Shown one piece after another: positions 9,991 to 20,242 of a stretch of DNA of 64,000 nt. The stretch spans positions 96,784-160,783 of the forward strand of contig NZ_JAEPWM010000012.1 of the NCBI RefSeq assembly GCF_016654015.1, read 5' to 3'. A model generated the notes under the pieces. It saw only the letters and a list, made by a program, of their open reading frames with translations, was not told where the DNA came from and ran no database searches. Positions within the stretch are counted from its first letter, which is position 1; every line of letters begins with the position of its first letter. The position numbers were made by a program, and so were the translations under genes. The DNA comes from Ramlibacter ginsenosidimutans (GTDB taxonomy: Bacteria > Pseudomonadota > Gammaproteobacteria > Burkholderiales > Burkholderiaceae_C).

Positions 9991-11772
9991 TCAGCGGCCG
10001 TAGTTGCGCGTCGGGTTGCCGCCGCGACGGTTACCGCCGCCGCCACCACCGCCACCGCCGCCATGGCGACGGCCGGTGGCGCCCATGCTGTCGATGCTGG
10101 TGCGCGTCGGATCCGGCTGGCCGTTGGCATTGACCCGCTTCACGCCGGTCATGTCACGCCGCCCCGGCATGTTGGTGCGCAGCGGATCCACGTTGCGCGG
10201 CATCCGGTCGTCGCCGTCGTCGTCGAAGGCACGTTCGCGTCCGTCGTCGCGCGGCTGCTGCGGCGCGCGCGCCACCTGCGCCGGCTGGGCCGGCCGGTTG
10301 CTGCGCGGCGGCCGGCCGCCGCCATTGCCGTTGCGGGGCTGCTGGCCGTTGCCGTTGCCGTTGCGCGGCTGCTGCCCGTTGCCGTTGCGGACCTGCTGGC
10401 CACCGCCATTGCCGTTGCGCGCCTGCTGGCCGTTGCCGCTGCGGGCTTCGCCTTCGGGCTTGCGCTTGCCGGAGCCGCCGGACTTGTCCTTGTTCTCGCG
10501 GATGCGCTGCATCATCTCGCTGCGCGCCGCCTTGGCCGCGGCGTTCATCACCTCGCGCGACGGCGGGCGGCCCTTGCCGCCCCACAGGACCTGGCGGCCC
10601 ATGGCGATGGGCTGGGCCTCTTCGCCGGGTTCGGGACCGAAGCCCTCGACCACGACGGTCGGGATGTCCTGCTTCGTGAAGCGCTCGATCTCCTGCATGA
10701 AGCCTTCCTCGTCCAGGCAGACCAGCGACACGGCCTGGCCTTCCTTGCCCGCGCGGCCGGTGCGGCCGATGCGGTGGACGTAGTCTTCCGGCACGTTGGG
10801 AATCTCGTAGTTCACCACGTGCGGCAGGTCGTCGATGTCGATGCCGCGGGCGGCGATGTCGGTGGCGACCAGCGCGCGGATGTCGCCGCTCTTGAAGCCG
10901 GCCAGCGCCTGCGTGCGGGCGGTCTGGCTCTTGTTGCCGTGCAGGGCCATCGCGGTGATGCCCTTCTTCTGAAGGTACTCGGCGACGCTGTTGGCGCCGA
11001 ACTTGGTCCGCGTGAACACCAGGACCTGCGACCACTCGTGTTCCTGGATCACGTGGGCCAGCAGTTCCTTCTTGCGGCCGCGGCCGGCGGGATGCACGAC
11101 TTGCGTGATGCGCTGCACGGTGGTGTTGCGCGGGGTGACCTGGATGCTCTGCGGATTCTTCAGCAGGGTATGGGCCAGGTCGCGGATCTCGTCGCTGAAG
11201 GTGGCCGAGAACAGCAGGCTCTGCTTCTCGCGCGGCACCAGCGCCAGGATCTTCTTCACGTCGGGCAGGAAGCCCATGTCCAGCATGCGATCCGCTTCGT
11301 CCAGCACGAGGATCTCGACGGTGGACAGGTCGACGTGGCCCTGCTGCTGCAGGTCCAGCAGGCGACCGGGCGTGGCGACGAGGATGTCGACACCGCGCTT
11401 CATGCGGTCGATCTGCGGGTTCATGCCCACGCCGCCGAAGATCACGGCGGAGGTGAGCGGCAGGTACTTGCCGTAGGTGCGGATGGACTCTTCCACCTGC
11501 GCGGCGAGTTCACGCGTGGGCGTGAGCACCAGGGCGGCGATGCCGTCCTTGCCGAACTTGTTGGTCTTGCTCTGGCCGTGGGTCAGCTTATGCAGCATGG
11601 GCAGCGTGAACGCCGCCGTCTTGCCGGTGCCGGTCTGGGCGCCGGCGAGGAGGTCATGGCCCTCGAGAACGGCCGGGATGGCCTGGGCCTGGATGGGGGT
11701 GGGAGTCTCGTAGCCTTGCTCGTGGACCGCCTTGAGGATGGCGGGGGCGAGTTTCAGTTCGTCAAAAGTCAT
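9991..11772 (-). CDS. rhlE: DEAD-box ATP-dependent RNA helicase, RhlE type
   Basis: RNA helicase of 593 aa. Q motif (YETPTPIQ), motif I AQTGTGKT (45-52), PTRELA, DEAD (158-161), SAT (189-191), [10 protein letters not shown] and [10 protein letters not shown] (333-342) are all present, giving a complete helicase core to about residue 400. The tail of about 190 residues is low complexity: repeats of the form NGNGQQPR at about 446-487 and a run of ten glycines at 571-580, then RGG-like residues; such tails bind RNA nonspecifically in this family. Likely roles are ribosome assembly and mRNA turnover at low temperature. The 325-bp upstream region is shared with the divergent DUF1631 gene; the 276-bp inverted-repeat element follows the stop. 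Confidence 0.93.
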   Translation of the reverse strand: MTFDELKLAPAILKAVHEQGYETPTPIQAQAIPAVLEGHDLLAGAQTGTGKTAAFTLPMLHKLTHGQSKTNKFGKDGIAALVLTPTRELAAQVEESIRTYGKYLPLTSAVIFGGVGMNPQIDRMKRGVDILVATPGRLLDLQQQGHVDLSTVEILVLDEADRMLDMGFLPDVKKILALVPREKQSLLFSATFSDEIRDLAHTLLKNPQSIQVTPRNTTVQRITQVVHPAGRGRKKELLAHVIQEHEWSQVLVFTRTKFGANSVAEYLQKKGITAMALHGNKSQTARTQALAGFKSGDIRALVATDIAARGIDIDDLPHVVNYEIPNVPEDYVHRIGRTGRAGKEGQAVSLVCLDEEGFMQEIERFTKQDIPTVVVEGFGPEPGEEAQPIAMGRQVLWGGKGRPPSREVMNAAAKAARSEMMQRIRENKDKSGGSGKRKPEGEARSGNGQQARNGNGGGQQVRNGNGQQPRNGNGNGQQPRNGNGGGRPPRSNRPAQPAQVARAPQQPRDDGRERAFDDDGDDRMPRNVDPLRTNMPGRRDMTGVKRVNANGQPDPTRTSIDSMGATGRRHGGGGGGGGGGNRRGGNPTRNYGR

Positions 11773-12097
11773 GGATTGCTATTGGCGCCTACCGGGCGCT
11801 GGGGCATCGGCCGTTCCGGGCCACGCAGGCCGGATCCAGTCAAGGGCAGATGAGTTTCAGGAGGTTGGGAGCCGGCAGGCAGCGAGGCCCGCTTCGTCCC
11901 CAGCGAAACGCTGAGCTCGCAGGCAACTGGAGGCCGCGAGAGAAGCCATTGTCGCATGTTTGTCCGGATGCTGCCGGGCAAACCGCCTGTGTTGCACGGG
12001 CGCACCGGCTGTCGTGCGCAAAGTGTCACCTGTCCTGTCAAAAATGACCGGCCCGGGCCCGGCACCCATAATGGGCCGCAGTAGTTCATCCATATCC
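11773..12097. other. Divergent promoter region of rhlE and DUF1631 genes
   Basis: About 325 bp with no credible ORF. Toward the + strand gene there is CATAAT at 12067-12072, a plausible -10 that would place the transcript start near 12079 and so favours the ATG at 12098 over the one at 12071. The - strand side holds the rhlE leader, probably long as for other DEAD-box genes, but I see no single strong hairpin there. No -35 of good quality was found on either side. Confidence 0.4.
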
Positions 12098-14350
12098 ATG
12101 GCCAAGACGATGAAGCTGCGCCTGGGCGTTGCCGACGACCCCACGCAGCTGCAACCCTCCCTCAGCGACTGCCTTGCTGCCATCCTGCAGCAGGCGAACG
12201 GACTCATGGCCGAGGTGCTGCACGGCCTGGACACGGGCGCAGCGGGCACCGGCTCGCGGCGCATTGCCGCGTTCCAGCAGCCTGCCGTGCGCGGCACCAT
12301 CCTCGCGCTGCGCGCCGGTCCGGCTGCCATCCAGGCCACGTTCGTGCAGGAACTCACCCGCCTGGTGTACGAAGGCGGCGGCAAGGACCAGACGGCGGCC
12401 GAAGTGCTGCGCTTCGACGACCTGCAGCTGTTCGCCGACGAACAGCTGGACCAGAGCATCGAGCTCGCGCGCGCGCAACAGGAAGTGGCGCTGGCCGTGG
12501 ACGACTCGCTGCCGGCAGTGGATGCTCTGATCAGCACGATGCTGGGTTGGCGCACCATCCAGCCGGGCCTCAACCCGATCCGTCCGGACGTGTTCGTGCG
12601 CGCACTGCAGTTCGCACTGCAGGAGCACGTGCGCGACGCGCACGTGCGCGAAGCCCTCATCACGCCGGCGGCCGGGCTGCTGGGCGTGAACCTGCGCCGG
12701 CTCTATCGCGAAGTGACGGATTGGCTGCGCTCCACCGGCATCGAACCCGCGGTGCCCCTGGGCGGCCGCGTGGACAAGACCACAGGCGCCAGCGGCAAAC
12801 CCGTGAGCGACGCGGCAGCCAAGACCTTGCTGACGCTGGACCGGCTGCGCAAGCTGCTCACCGGCGACTTCGACACGCCGCGCAAGGCCGAATTCCTGCA
12901 CACCGTGCCGGCCTCGATGGCGATGCTGCAGTACCTGAAGAAGACCGACGAACTGGTCAAGCGCCTGGAGCAGCGGCCCAGGGTGGAGACCGTGGCCGCG
13001 CCCGCGCAGCCGGTGGACATGCTGGCCGACGTGGGCCAGCCCGCCCCGGCGCCGGCGCGCATCGGCGAGCAGCTCGGCCAGGAAGTGGTGCAGATGATGT
13101 TCGAGCACCTGCTCGAAGACCGGCGGCTGCTGCCGGCGCTCAAGCGCGAGCTCAAGACCATGGAGCCGGCGGTGCACCGGCTGGCCAAGGCGGATTCGCG
13201 CTTCTTCAGCGACCGTACGCACCCCGGGCGCCAGGTGCTCGATCGCATCACCCAACGCAGCCTGGCGTTCACGTCCGAAGAGGATCCGGGCTGGCCCCGC
13301 TTCATCGCGACCGTGCAGGAAGCGAGCCGGTGGCTGGAAAGCAAGGTCATCGATGCGGACACGTTCGCGGAACTGCAGCACAGCCTGCAGGAGCAGTGGA
13401 AGGAGCAGGACCAGGGCGGCAAGCACAAGCGCGAGGAGGCCGCCAAGGCGCTGCTGCACGCGGAACAGCGCAACCTGCTGGCGCAGAAGCTGGCCGCCGA
13501 GTTCGTGCAACTCGTGGAGGACATCGACGTCGCCGACTTCGTGCGCGATTTCCTGCGCAATGCGTGGGCGCAGGTGGTGGCCGACGCCCAACTCAGTTGC
13601 GAAGACGGCTCCTCGGACCCGTTCGGCTATCGCGCGCTGGTGGACGACCTGATCTGGAGCGTGCAGAAGACCTCGGCCCAGCGCGGACGCGCGCGGCGCC
13701 TGGTGCAGATGATCCCGGGCCTGCTGCAGCGCATGCGCGAAGGCCTGCAGCGCATCGGCTATCCGTCCGAACTGACGCAGCGCTTCTTCGACCACCTGAT
13801 CACCCTGCACAAGGCGGCGGTGCAGGAAGGGCGCGACCCCGAGGTCCAGAAGGCGGCCGACGCGGCCTGGAACGAAGAGTCCGGTTTCAGCGACAGCGCC
13901 GTGGAGATGTGGCTGGACGGCGTCGAGGTGCAGGAGTCCGGCTACGTGGACTTCCAGGGCCTGGAGACCGACACCGAGCACGTCGCCTCCGTCGAGGCCG
14001 CGCAGCAGGAGGCGCAGGCACGGCAGCAGGAGGAAGCCCAGCGCAGCAGCGAAGAGGATGCGCCGGGCGAGATCACGCTGGGCGCGGGCCGGCCCGAAGA
14101 CCTGCGCGTGGGCACCTGGGTGGAGATCCGCATCAAGGCGGAATGGGTGCGCGCGCAGCTCACCTGGTGCAGCCCGCATGCGACGCTGTTCATGTTCACC
14201 TCCGCCGGCGGCACGGCGCACTCGATGTCGCGCCGCACGCTGGACCGCCTGCGCAGCACGGACCACCTGCGCGTGGTCGCCGACCGCCCGGTGGTCGAAG
14301 AGGCCCTGGACCAGGTCGCGCAGGCGGCGCTGAAGAACAGTTTGAAGTAG
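12098..14350 (+). CDS. DUF1631 family protein (first copy)
   Basis: Large cytoplasmic protein of 750 aa from ATG 12098 (an in-frame ATG at 12071 would add 9 residues; neither has a good ribosome site). It belongs to the DUF1631 family (PF07793) of beta- and gammaproteobacteria, whose function is not established. Mostly helical by composition, with a conserved-looking core (LPALKRELKTMEPAVHRLAK then DSRFFSDRTHPGRQVLD) and a compact C-terminal domain, about residues 655-750, around VGTWVEIRIKAEWVRAQLTW and FMFTSAGGTAHSMSRRTL that has the character of a small beta-barrel. A Gln/Glu-rich linker precedes this domain. A diverged paralogue lies at 16165, on the other side of ettA. Confidence 0.9.
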   Translation: MAKTMKLRLGVADDPTQLQPSLSDCLAAILQQANGLMAEVLHGLDTGAAGTGSRRIAAFQQPAVRGTILALRAGPAAIQATFVQELTRLVYEGGGKDQTAAEVLRFDDLQLFADEQLDQSIELARAQQEVALAVDDSLPAVDALISTMLGWRTIQPGLNPIRPDVFVRALQFALQEHVRDAHVREALITPAAGLLGVNLRRLYREVTDWLRSTGIEPAVPLGGRVDKTTGASGKPVSDAAAKTLLTLDRLRKLLTGDFDTPRKAEFLHTVPASMAMLQYLKKTDELVKRLEQRPRVETVAAPAQPVDMLADVGQPAPAPARIGEQLGQEVVQMMFEHLLEDRRLLPALKRELKTMEPAVHRLAKADSRFFSDRTHPGRQVLDRITQRSLAFTSEEDPGWPRFIATVQEASRWLESKVIDADTFAELQHSLQEQWKEQDQGGKHKREEAAKALLHAEQRNLLAQKLAAEFVQLVEDIDVADFVRDFLRNAWAQVVADAQLSCEDGSSDPFGYRALVDDLIWSVQKTSAQRGRARRLVQMIPGLLQRMREGLQRIGYPSELTQRFFDHLITLHKAAVQEGRDPEVQKAADAAWNEESGFSDSAVEMWLDGVEVQESGYVDFQGLETDTEHVASVEAAQQEAQARQQEEAQRSSEEDAPGEITLGAGRPEDLRVGTWVEIRIKAEWVRAQLTWCSPHATLFMFTSAGGTAHSMSRRTLDRLRSTDHLRVVADRPVVEEALDQVAQAALKNSLK

Positions 14351-14432
14351 AGGGGCCAGGGGCTGGGGGCCAGGGGCCAGGTTCGCTGTCTTCGACGCTC
14401 CCTAACCCCTAGACCCTGGCTCCTGGCCCCTA
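14351..14432. repeat. Short GGGGCCAGG-type inverted repeat
   Basis: Directly after the DUF1631 stop, 14351-14382 contains three GGGGCCAGG-like units in tandem, and 14401-14432 contains the inverse (CCCTGGCTCCTGGCCCC). The two arms can form an imperfect hairpin with an 18-nt loop. There is no T-run, so it is not a classical terminator. Similar low-complexity GGGGCCAGG runs occur between genes in many betaproteobacteria (recollection, not checked). Confidence 0.6.
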
Positions 14433-14434
14433 AC

Positions 14435-14443
14435 TGGGATAAT
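14435..14443 (+). promoter_or_regulatory. Extended -10 promoter candidate for ettA
   Basis: TG-G-GATAAT at 14435-14443 matches the extended -10 form (TGnTATAAT) in five of six hexamer positions and lies 25 bp before the ettA start codon at 14468, giving a leader of about 17 nt. No good -35 is visible, which is usual for extended -10 promoters. Inferred by eye. Confidence 0.45.
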
Positions 14444-14467
14444 GCTCGGTTTCCCCGGCAGGACACC

Positions 14468-16135
<1,668 letters not shown>

Positions 16136-16164
16136 GCGAGCTCACAGAGGAGGGGCCTGCCGCG

Positions 16165-18252
16165 ATGGCTGGTGCCACGCAACAACCCCGGTACCACGCG
16201 CTCTATCGCGCCTGCATCAAGGACGCCGCCCTCGCTGGGGGCGAGTTGATGCGGGCCGCGCTTGCGCGGGCGCTTCAGGAGCTGCCGGACCGGGCGGCGG
16301 CCATGCCGGACGTCGTGGACCGCAACCTGCTGCTCGAGGCGGTGAATGTGTTGCGCGAACAACAGGCTGCCCTAGGCGCCGGTTTTCCGCAGGCCCTGCT
16401 CACCGAGTTCGCGCAGGCGATCGCGGGCGATCGCGTCGCCTCCCTCAGCTTCGACACGCTGCCGCTGCTCGGCGACGAGCAGGTGCAGGAGAACGCGGAC
16501 CTGGTGCACGCCGGGCAGGAGCTCGAACAGGCGGTGCGTCCGCAACTGGCCGAACTCGAACGCGTGCTGCTGGCGGCGCAGCTCACGCCCGAGGGCGGCC
16601 AGCAGCGCCATCCCTTGCGGCCGGAGGTGTATGCGCGCGCCATGCATCGCCTCGCGCGCGTGAGCCCGGTCTCGCCGGCCGTGCGACGCCGCTGGCTGCG
16701 CTACCTGCCGCCCCTGATGGCGCCCGAACTGGCGCAGGCGCTGCATGGCACGGCGCAGCGGCTGCAGGCCGAACTGGCCGACCACATCGAGCTGCCTGCG
16801 GTGCACCCGCAGGACGAGATGGACGAGGCCACCCAGCTCACCATCCGCGCGCTGCGCAAGCTGCTCTCCGGCGCGCCCGGCGATGCCGCGGACGAAGGCG
16901 TGATCGTCTTCTCGGACACCGGCGACAGCGACTTCTCGCACACGGTGCCGGCTGCGCTGGAGATGGTGCAGGACATGCGCAAGGTCGACCAGCTGCTGCT
17001 GCAGCTGCGCCAGCGCCAGGCCGCGATGCCGGGCCGCGAACGCGACAGCCTCGCCGCATTCCGCCGGGCGCTGCGCCACGAGGCGCGGCGGCCGGCGCAG
17101 GCGCTGGGGCTCGAAGTCGTGCACCTGATGATCGACAACCTCGCCGAGGAGCCGCGGCTGCTGCCGGCGGTGCGCAACGTCGTGCGCGACCTGGAGCCGC
17201 CGCTGCTGCGCCTGGCGCTGGTCGATCCCCGCTTCTTCAGCGACCGCTCGCATCCGGCGCGCCGGCTGCTGGAGCAAATCACGCAGCGCAGCCTCGCGTG
17301 GTCCTCGCCGCAGGAGCCGGGCTTCTCCACCTTCATGGACGGCCTGCAGCAGGCGACCGAAGCCCTGCTCGACGCAGGCGGCACCGGGCCCGAGACCTTC
17401 GAGATCGCGTTGTCGGCGCTACAGGAGGCCTGGGACGAGGCCCAGCCGCGCGGCCGCCGCAACCGCGAGCGCGCCGTGCGCGCGTTGATGCGCGCAGAGC
17501 AGCGCAACCTGCTCGCCGGCCGCATCGCGCAGCAGATCCTGGAGCGTCCCGACGCGGCGCAGGCTCCGCGCGAGGCGCTGGCCTTCCTCACCGGGCCGTG
17601 GACGCAGGTGATGGCGCAGGCGCGCCTGGCCGACATGGCGGGCGAAGAGGACCCGGGGGGCGGCTGGTGGGTGGTGCAGAGCGTGCTGTGGAGTGTGCAG
17701 CCTGCGCTGGCCGCGCGCGTCGCGGGCCAGCATCGCACCCTCGTGGCACGCATCGACGCGGGCTTGCAGAGCATCGACCACCTGCCGGCGGATACCGACC
17801 GCTGGCAGAACCTGCTGTCGGCCTTGCGCGACCTGGCCCTCGCCTCGGGCGCCGGCACGCCGGCGCGCAGCCGCGAGGCGGAGACTGCGCCGGAGACGAC
17901 CAACACCTGGCTGGCTCCGCTCGAGATGCACGAGTCGGGCTTCATCCCGGATTCCGCGATGACGCCGGAAACGAGTGCGCCGGAGGCCGATGCGCTGGGC
18001 TCGCAGGAGCTGGAGGTCGGCGCGTTCGTGGACCTGATGGCGGATGGCTGGGAACGCTGGCAGCTCACGTGGGCCAGCCCGCACGGCCTGCTGTTCATGT
18101 TCACGCATGCCAGCGGTGCGGCGCGCTCGATGACGCGGCGCAAGTTGAACAGCATGCTCGCGCAGGGCACGCTGCGCCTGGTGTCGGCGCATCCCGTGGT
18201 CGACGGCGCACTCGATGCGGTGGCGCGCGCGGCCTGGCGCAACACCGCCTAG
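16165..18252 (+). CDS. DUF1631 family protein (second copy)
   Basis: 695-aa paralogue of the protein at 12098-14350. Shared landmarks in the same order: LLPAVRNVVRDLEPPLLRLAL / DPRFFSDRSHPARRLLEQIT, AEQRNLLAGRIAQQI, and the C-terminal domain VGAFVDLMADGWERWQLTW / FMFTHASGAARSMTRRKLN. The identity is clear in these blocks and low elsewhere, so the duplication is old. An AGAGGAGGGG run lies upstream of ATG 16165. It follows ettA by 29 bp and probably shares its transcript. Its stop overlaps, in CTAG, the stop of the convergent gene at 18249. Function of the family is unknown; no transmembrane segments or signal peptide. Confidence 0.9.
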   Translation: MAGATQQPRYHALYRACIKDAALAGGELMRAALARALQELPDRAAAMPDVVDRNLLLEAVNVLREQQAALGAGFPQALLTEFAQAIAGDRVASLSFDTLPLLGDEQVQENADLVHAGQELEQAVRPQLAELERVLLAAQLTPEGGQQRHPLRPEVYARAMHRLARVSPVSPAVRRRWLRYLPPLMAPELAQALHGTAQRLQAELADHIELPAVHPQDEMDEATQLTIRALRKLLSGAPGDAADEGVIVFSDTGDSDFSHTVPAALEMVQDMRKVDQLLLQLRQRQAAMPGRERDSLAAFRRALRHEARRPAQALGLEVVHLMIDNLAEEPRLLPAVRNVVRDLEPPLLRLALVDPRFFSDRSHPARRLLEQITQRSLAWSSPQEPGFSTFMDGLQQATEALLDAGGTGPETFEIALSALQEAWDEAQPRGRRNRERAVRALMRAEQRNLLAGRIAQQILERPDAAQAPREALAFLTGPWTQVMAQARLADMAGEEDPGGGWWVVQSVLWSVQPALAARVAGQHRTLVARIDAGLQSIDHLPADTDRWQNLLSALRDLALASGAGTPARSREAETAPETTNTWLAPLEMHESGFIPDSAMTPETSAPEADALGSQELEVGAFVDLMADGWERWQLTWASPHGLLFMFTHASGAARSMTRRKLNSMLAQGTLRLVSAHPVVDGALDAVARAAWRNTA

Positions 18253-18581
18253 GCCTGCCACACGCCGTAGCCCCGCTCGCGCAGGGCGATGCCCAGTTCC
18301 ACTTCCATGTCGCAGGCGGCGCGGTACGGCATCGGGTTGTAGACGGCGTACAGGTCGGGCCGCAGGCGCACGCCGTAATCGTGCACGTAGTTGTTGGACT
18401 GGATGCCGGCCTTGTGGCGGTCGAAGCGCACGTCCGGGTCGAGGCCCGTCATGCCGACGTACACGAAGGGCATGCCGAGGCGGTAGTCGGGATTGCAGCG
18501 GCGAAAGCGCGCGTTGTTCCACACGCGGTCGTCGAGTTCGACGACATACACGTGGTAGTGGTGGCGCGGTGCGCGCGGCAT
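18249..18581 (-). CDS. Small GIY-YIG-like protein
   Basis: A 110-aa protein beginning MPRAPRHHYHVYVVELDD. The pattern HVYVVEL, then FVYVGMTGLDPDVRFDRH and KAGIQSNNYV matches the layout of the GIY-YIG nuclease domain (tyrosine on strand 1, YVG-T on strand 2, catalytic-type Arg and His on the helix, then Asn). An unusually long insert (about 20 residues) separates the first two strands. The C-terminal part after NPMPYRAACDMEVELGIALR is not familiar to me. Start ATG 18581 lies 2 bp after the OsmC stop, so it is probably co-transcribed with the OsmC gene. A nuclease role is plausible but unproven. Confidence 0.65.
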   Translation of the reverse strand: MPRAPRHHYHVYVVELDDRVWNNARFRRCNPDYRLGMPFVYVGMTGLDPDVRFDRHKAGIQSNNYVHDYGVRLRPDLYAVYNPMPYRAACDMEVELGIALRERGYGVWQA

Positions 18582-18583
18582 TC

Positions 18584-19093
18584 TCAGGCGCGGCGCCAGG
18601 CGCCTTCGATGCGCACCTCGCCGCGCAGCGAATGGGCGATCGCGCAGTGCGCGTGCGCTTCGTGGTGCAGCGAGGCGATCGTCGCATCGTCCACGGCCGC
18701 CGTGCCTGACACGCGCACGTCGGGCCGCAGGATCACTTCCGTGATGCCCTCGAGCCCGTCGGGGAAGCGGCCCATGCGCGCCTGCGCCGCATCGCGGTAG
18801 CTGTCGACCACGATGCCGCGCTGCGCCGCGAGCGAGAGGAACCACAGCATGTGGCAGCTCGAAGTGGCGGCCACCAGCGCTTCCTCGGGGTCCACTGCGG
18901 TGGGATCGGACAGGGGCACGCGCACCGACAGCGGCGAGCTCGAGCCGGGCACGACCGCGCCGCCATCGAAGAGCCACTGGTGCGCGCGCGCGTACTGGTT
19001 GTCGGTGAACGGCGCGTCGCCGCGGGTCCATTCCACGGTACAGCCATAGGTGTGCGGGGACTTCGCGGTACGCGCAATGGAAGAGGCAGTCAT
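18584..19093 (-). CDS. OsmC/Ohr-family peroxiredoxin-like protein
   Basis: 169-aa protein of the OsmC family, which reduces organic hydroperoxides through two redox cysteines. The reactive cysteine lies in VAATSSCHMLWF (Cys80) and the resolving cysteine in HAHCAIAHS (Cys150), spaced as in the family. It belongs to the OsmC-like rather than the classical Ohr branch, judged by the long insert between strands at residues 90-105. It heads a two-gene unit with the GIY-YIG-like gene. The upstream 228 bp is shared with the divergent transglycosylase-like gene; an OhrR-type operator was not identified. Confidence 0.9.
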   Translation of the reverse strand: MTASSIARTAKSPHTYGCTVEWTRGDAPFTDNQYARAHQWLFDGGAVVPGSSSPLSVRVPLSDPTAVDPEEALVAATSSCHMLWFLSLAAQRGIVVDSYRDAAQARMGRFPDGLEGITEVILRPDVRVSGTAAVDDATIASLHHEAHAHCAIAHSLRGEVRIEGAWRRA

Positions 19094-19321
19094 GCCGAAT
19101 TTATACGTGGATACAAGTCGAGGTACAAGGCAATGGCGTGCTGCGGAGGTGGCTGCGGGAGCCCCTGTGCAAATTCACGCGCAGAGCTACTTTCGGCGGT
19201 GAAGCGCATGAGTTTTTCACGTCTGACAAGCTCGTAGGACAGAACGCTGTAACAGCCCGAACTTTCACCGACACAGGCCGTCAGTCACCACTTGTTCGCA
19301 ACTCTGGCAGGGACTTCAGGA

Positions 19322-20188
19322 ATGAAAGAGCGCGTGGCCTCGCAACACACCTCCGTTCACTACGTCGTGATGCTGGCCGGCCTCGTGGCCGTGGGCCTGA
19401 CTGGTTCCATGGGCACCGCCCCCGCGCCCGTGTCGGACACGCTGGCTCAGCGTGCGCCCGCGCCGTCGCCGGTGGTTGCGCCCGCGCCCCAGCCCGCTGT
19501 CATCGCGCTGGCGCCGGCGCCCGCGGCGGCCGCCGTGTCCCCCTTCAAGATGGCCACGAACGGCTATTACGACCAGCTGCGCAGCAAGCTGCACTGGATG
19601 CCCGTGCGCCTGGGCGACAGCATCCTCGAGACGCCCGATCCCAAGTCGCGGCTGCTGCTGGTCGAGTCGGCCGCGCAGCGTGCGGGGCTGGCGCAGGTCG
19701 GCCTGAGCTATCGCGACGTGTACGGCATCATCAATGCCGAGACCTCGTGGATTCCGCGCATGGGCGCGAGCAAGGATGGCACGCCCAACCTCGGCATCGC
19801 GCAGTTCGAGCCCGCGACCGCGCGCGCCGTGGGCCTCACCGACCCGACCGATCCCGTGCAGGCCGTGCACGCGCTCGCGCTGCACCTGAAGGACGCGGCG
19901 ATCTGGAGCGCCAAGCGCATCGAGAACCTCAAGCTCACGCCGGAAGAGCGTGCGCGCAAGCTGCGCGAGGGCGTGTCCATCTACTACAACCTCTCCAGCA
20001 AGGGCCGCAGCGTCTGGAACGGCCTCAACACCGCCAAGCTGCCGATCGAGACGCAACGGCACATCGCGAACGCGCGCATCGGTGCGCGGGAGGCTGCGGA
20101 GCTCGAGGAGCAACTGCAGGCCGTGCGTGCGCGCGTCGGCGCCCCCGGCATGCTGACCGCGTCCTTCCAGAAGAACAACGGCGGTTAA
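19322..20188 (+). CDS. Secreted lysozyme/SLT-fold transglycosylase-like protein
   Basis: 288-aa protein. An N-terminal hydrophobic segment (VVMLAGLVAVGLTGSM, about 15-30) acts as signal peptide or anchor, followed by a Pro/Ala-rich linker to about residue 73. The catalytic-type domain has GIINAETSWIPRMG (Glu140 as candidate general acid) and LGIAQFEPATARAVGL, the pattern of SLT-type lytic transglycosylases (ES..nP....S..GAxGLMQl), in a divergent form. Start ATG 19322 is chosen because AGGGA lies 9 nt upstream; a longer frame from 19292 is possible. Acts in the periplasm on peptidoglycan if active. Monocistronic; a likely terminator follows at 20211. Confidence 0.75.
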   Translation: MKERVASQHTSVHYVVMLAGLVAVGLTGSMGTAPAPVSDTLAQRAPAPSPVVAPAPQPAVIALAPAPAAAAVSPFKMATNGYYDQLRSKLHWMPVRLGDSILETPDPKSRLLLVESAAQRAGLAQVGLSYRDVYGIINAETSWIPRMGASKDGTPNLGIAQFEPATARAVGLTDPTDPVQAVHALALHLKDAAIWSAKRIENLKLTPEERARKLREGVSIYYNLSSKGRSVWNGLNTAKLPIETQRHIANARIGAREAAELEEQLQAVRARVGAPGMLTASFQKNNGG

Positions 20189-20210
20189 AGCGCGCGCCGT
20201 TCACCGATGA

Positions 20211-20242
20211 CGCCGGCCGGCCTGCGCCCGCCGGCGCTTTTC
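20211..20242 (+). terminator. Probable Rho-independent terminator
   Basis: CGCCGGC (20211-20217) pairs with GCCGGCG (20230-20236) across a 12-nt loop, followed by CTTTTC. It sits in the gap between two convergent genes, and its T-run favours termination of the + strand transglycosylase-like gene. The loop is long, so strength is uncertain. Confidence 0.5.

Noticed and set aside
9904..11853. 649-codon open frame antisense to rhlE
   Set aside because: Repetitive [13 protein letters not shown] sequence produced by the helicase tail repeats read backwards; all helicase motifs are on the other strand.
12086..14266. 726-codon open frame antisense to the first DUF1631 gene
   Set aside because: Composition is His/Arg/Gln/Ala-rich with no conserved motif, as expected for an antisense shadow in high-GC DNA; the + strand frame has the DUF1631 blocks.
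19094..19321. Possible riboswitch or small RNA between OsmC and the transglycosylase-like gene
   Set aside because: No recognisable consensus and no strong stems; only a weak CTGACA promoter-like word at 19223-19228.
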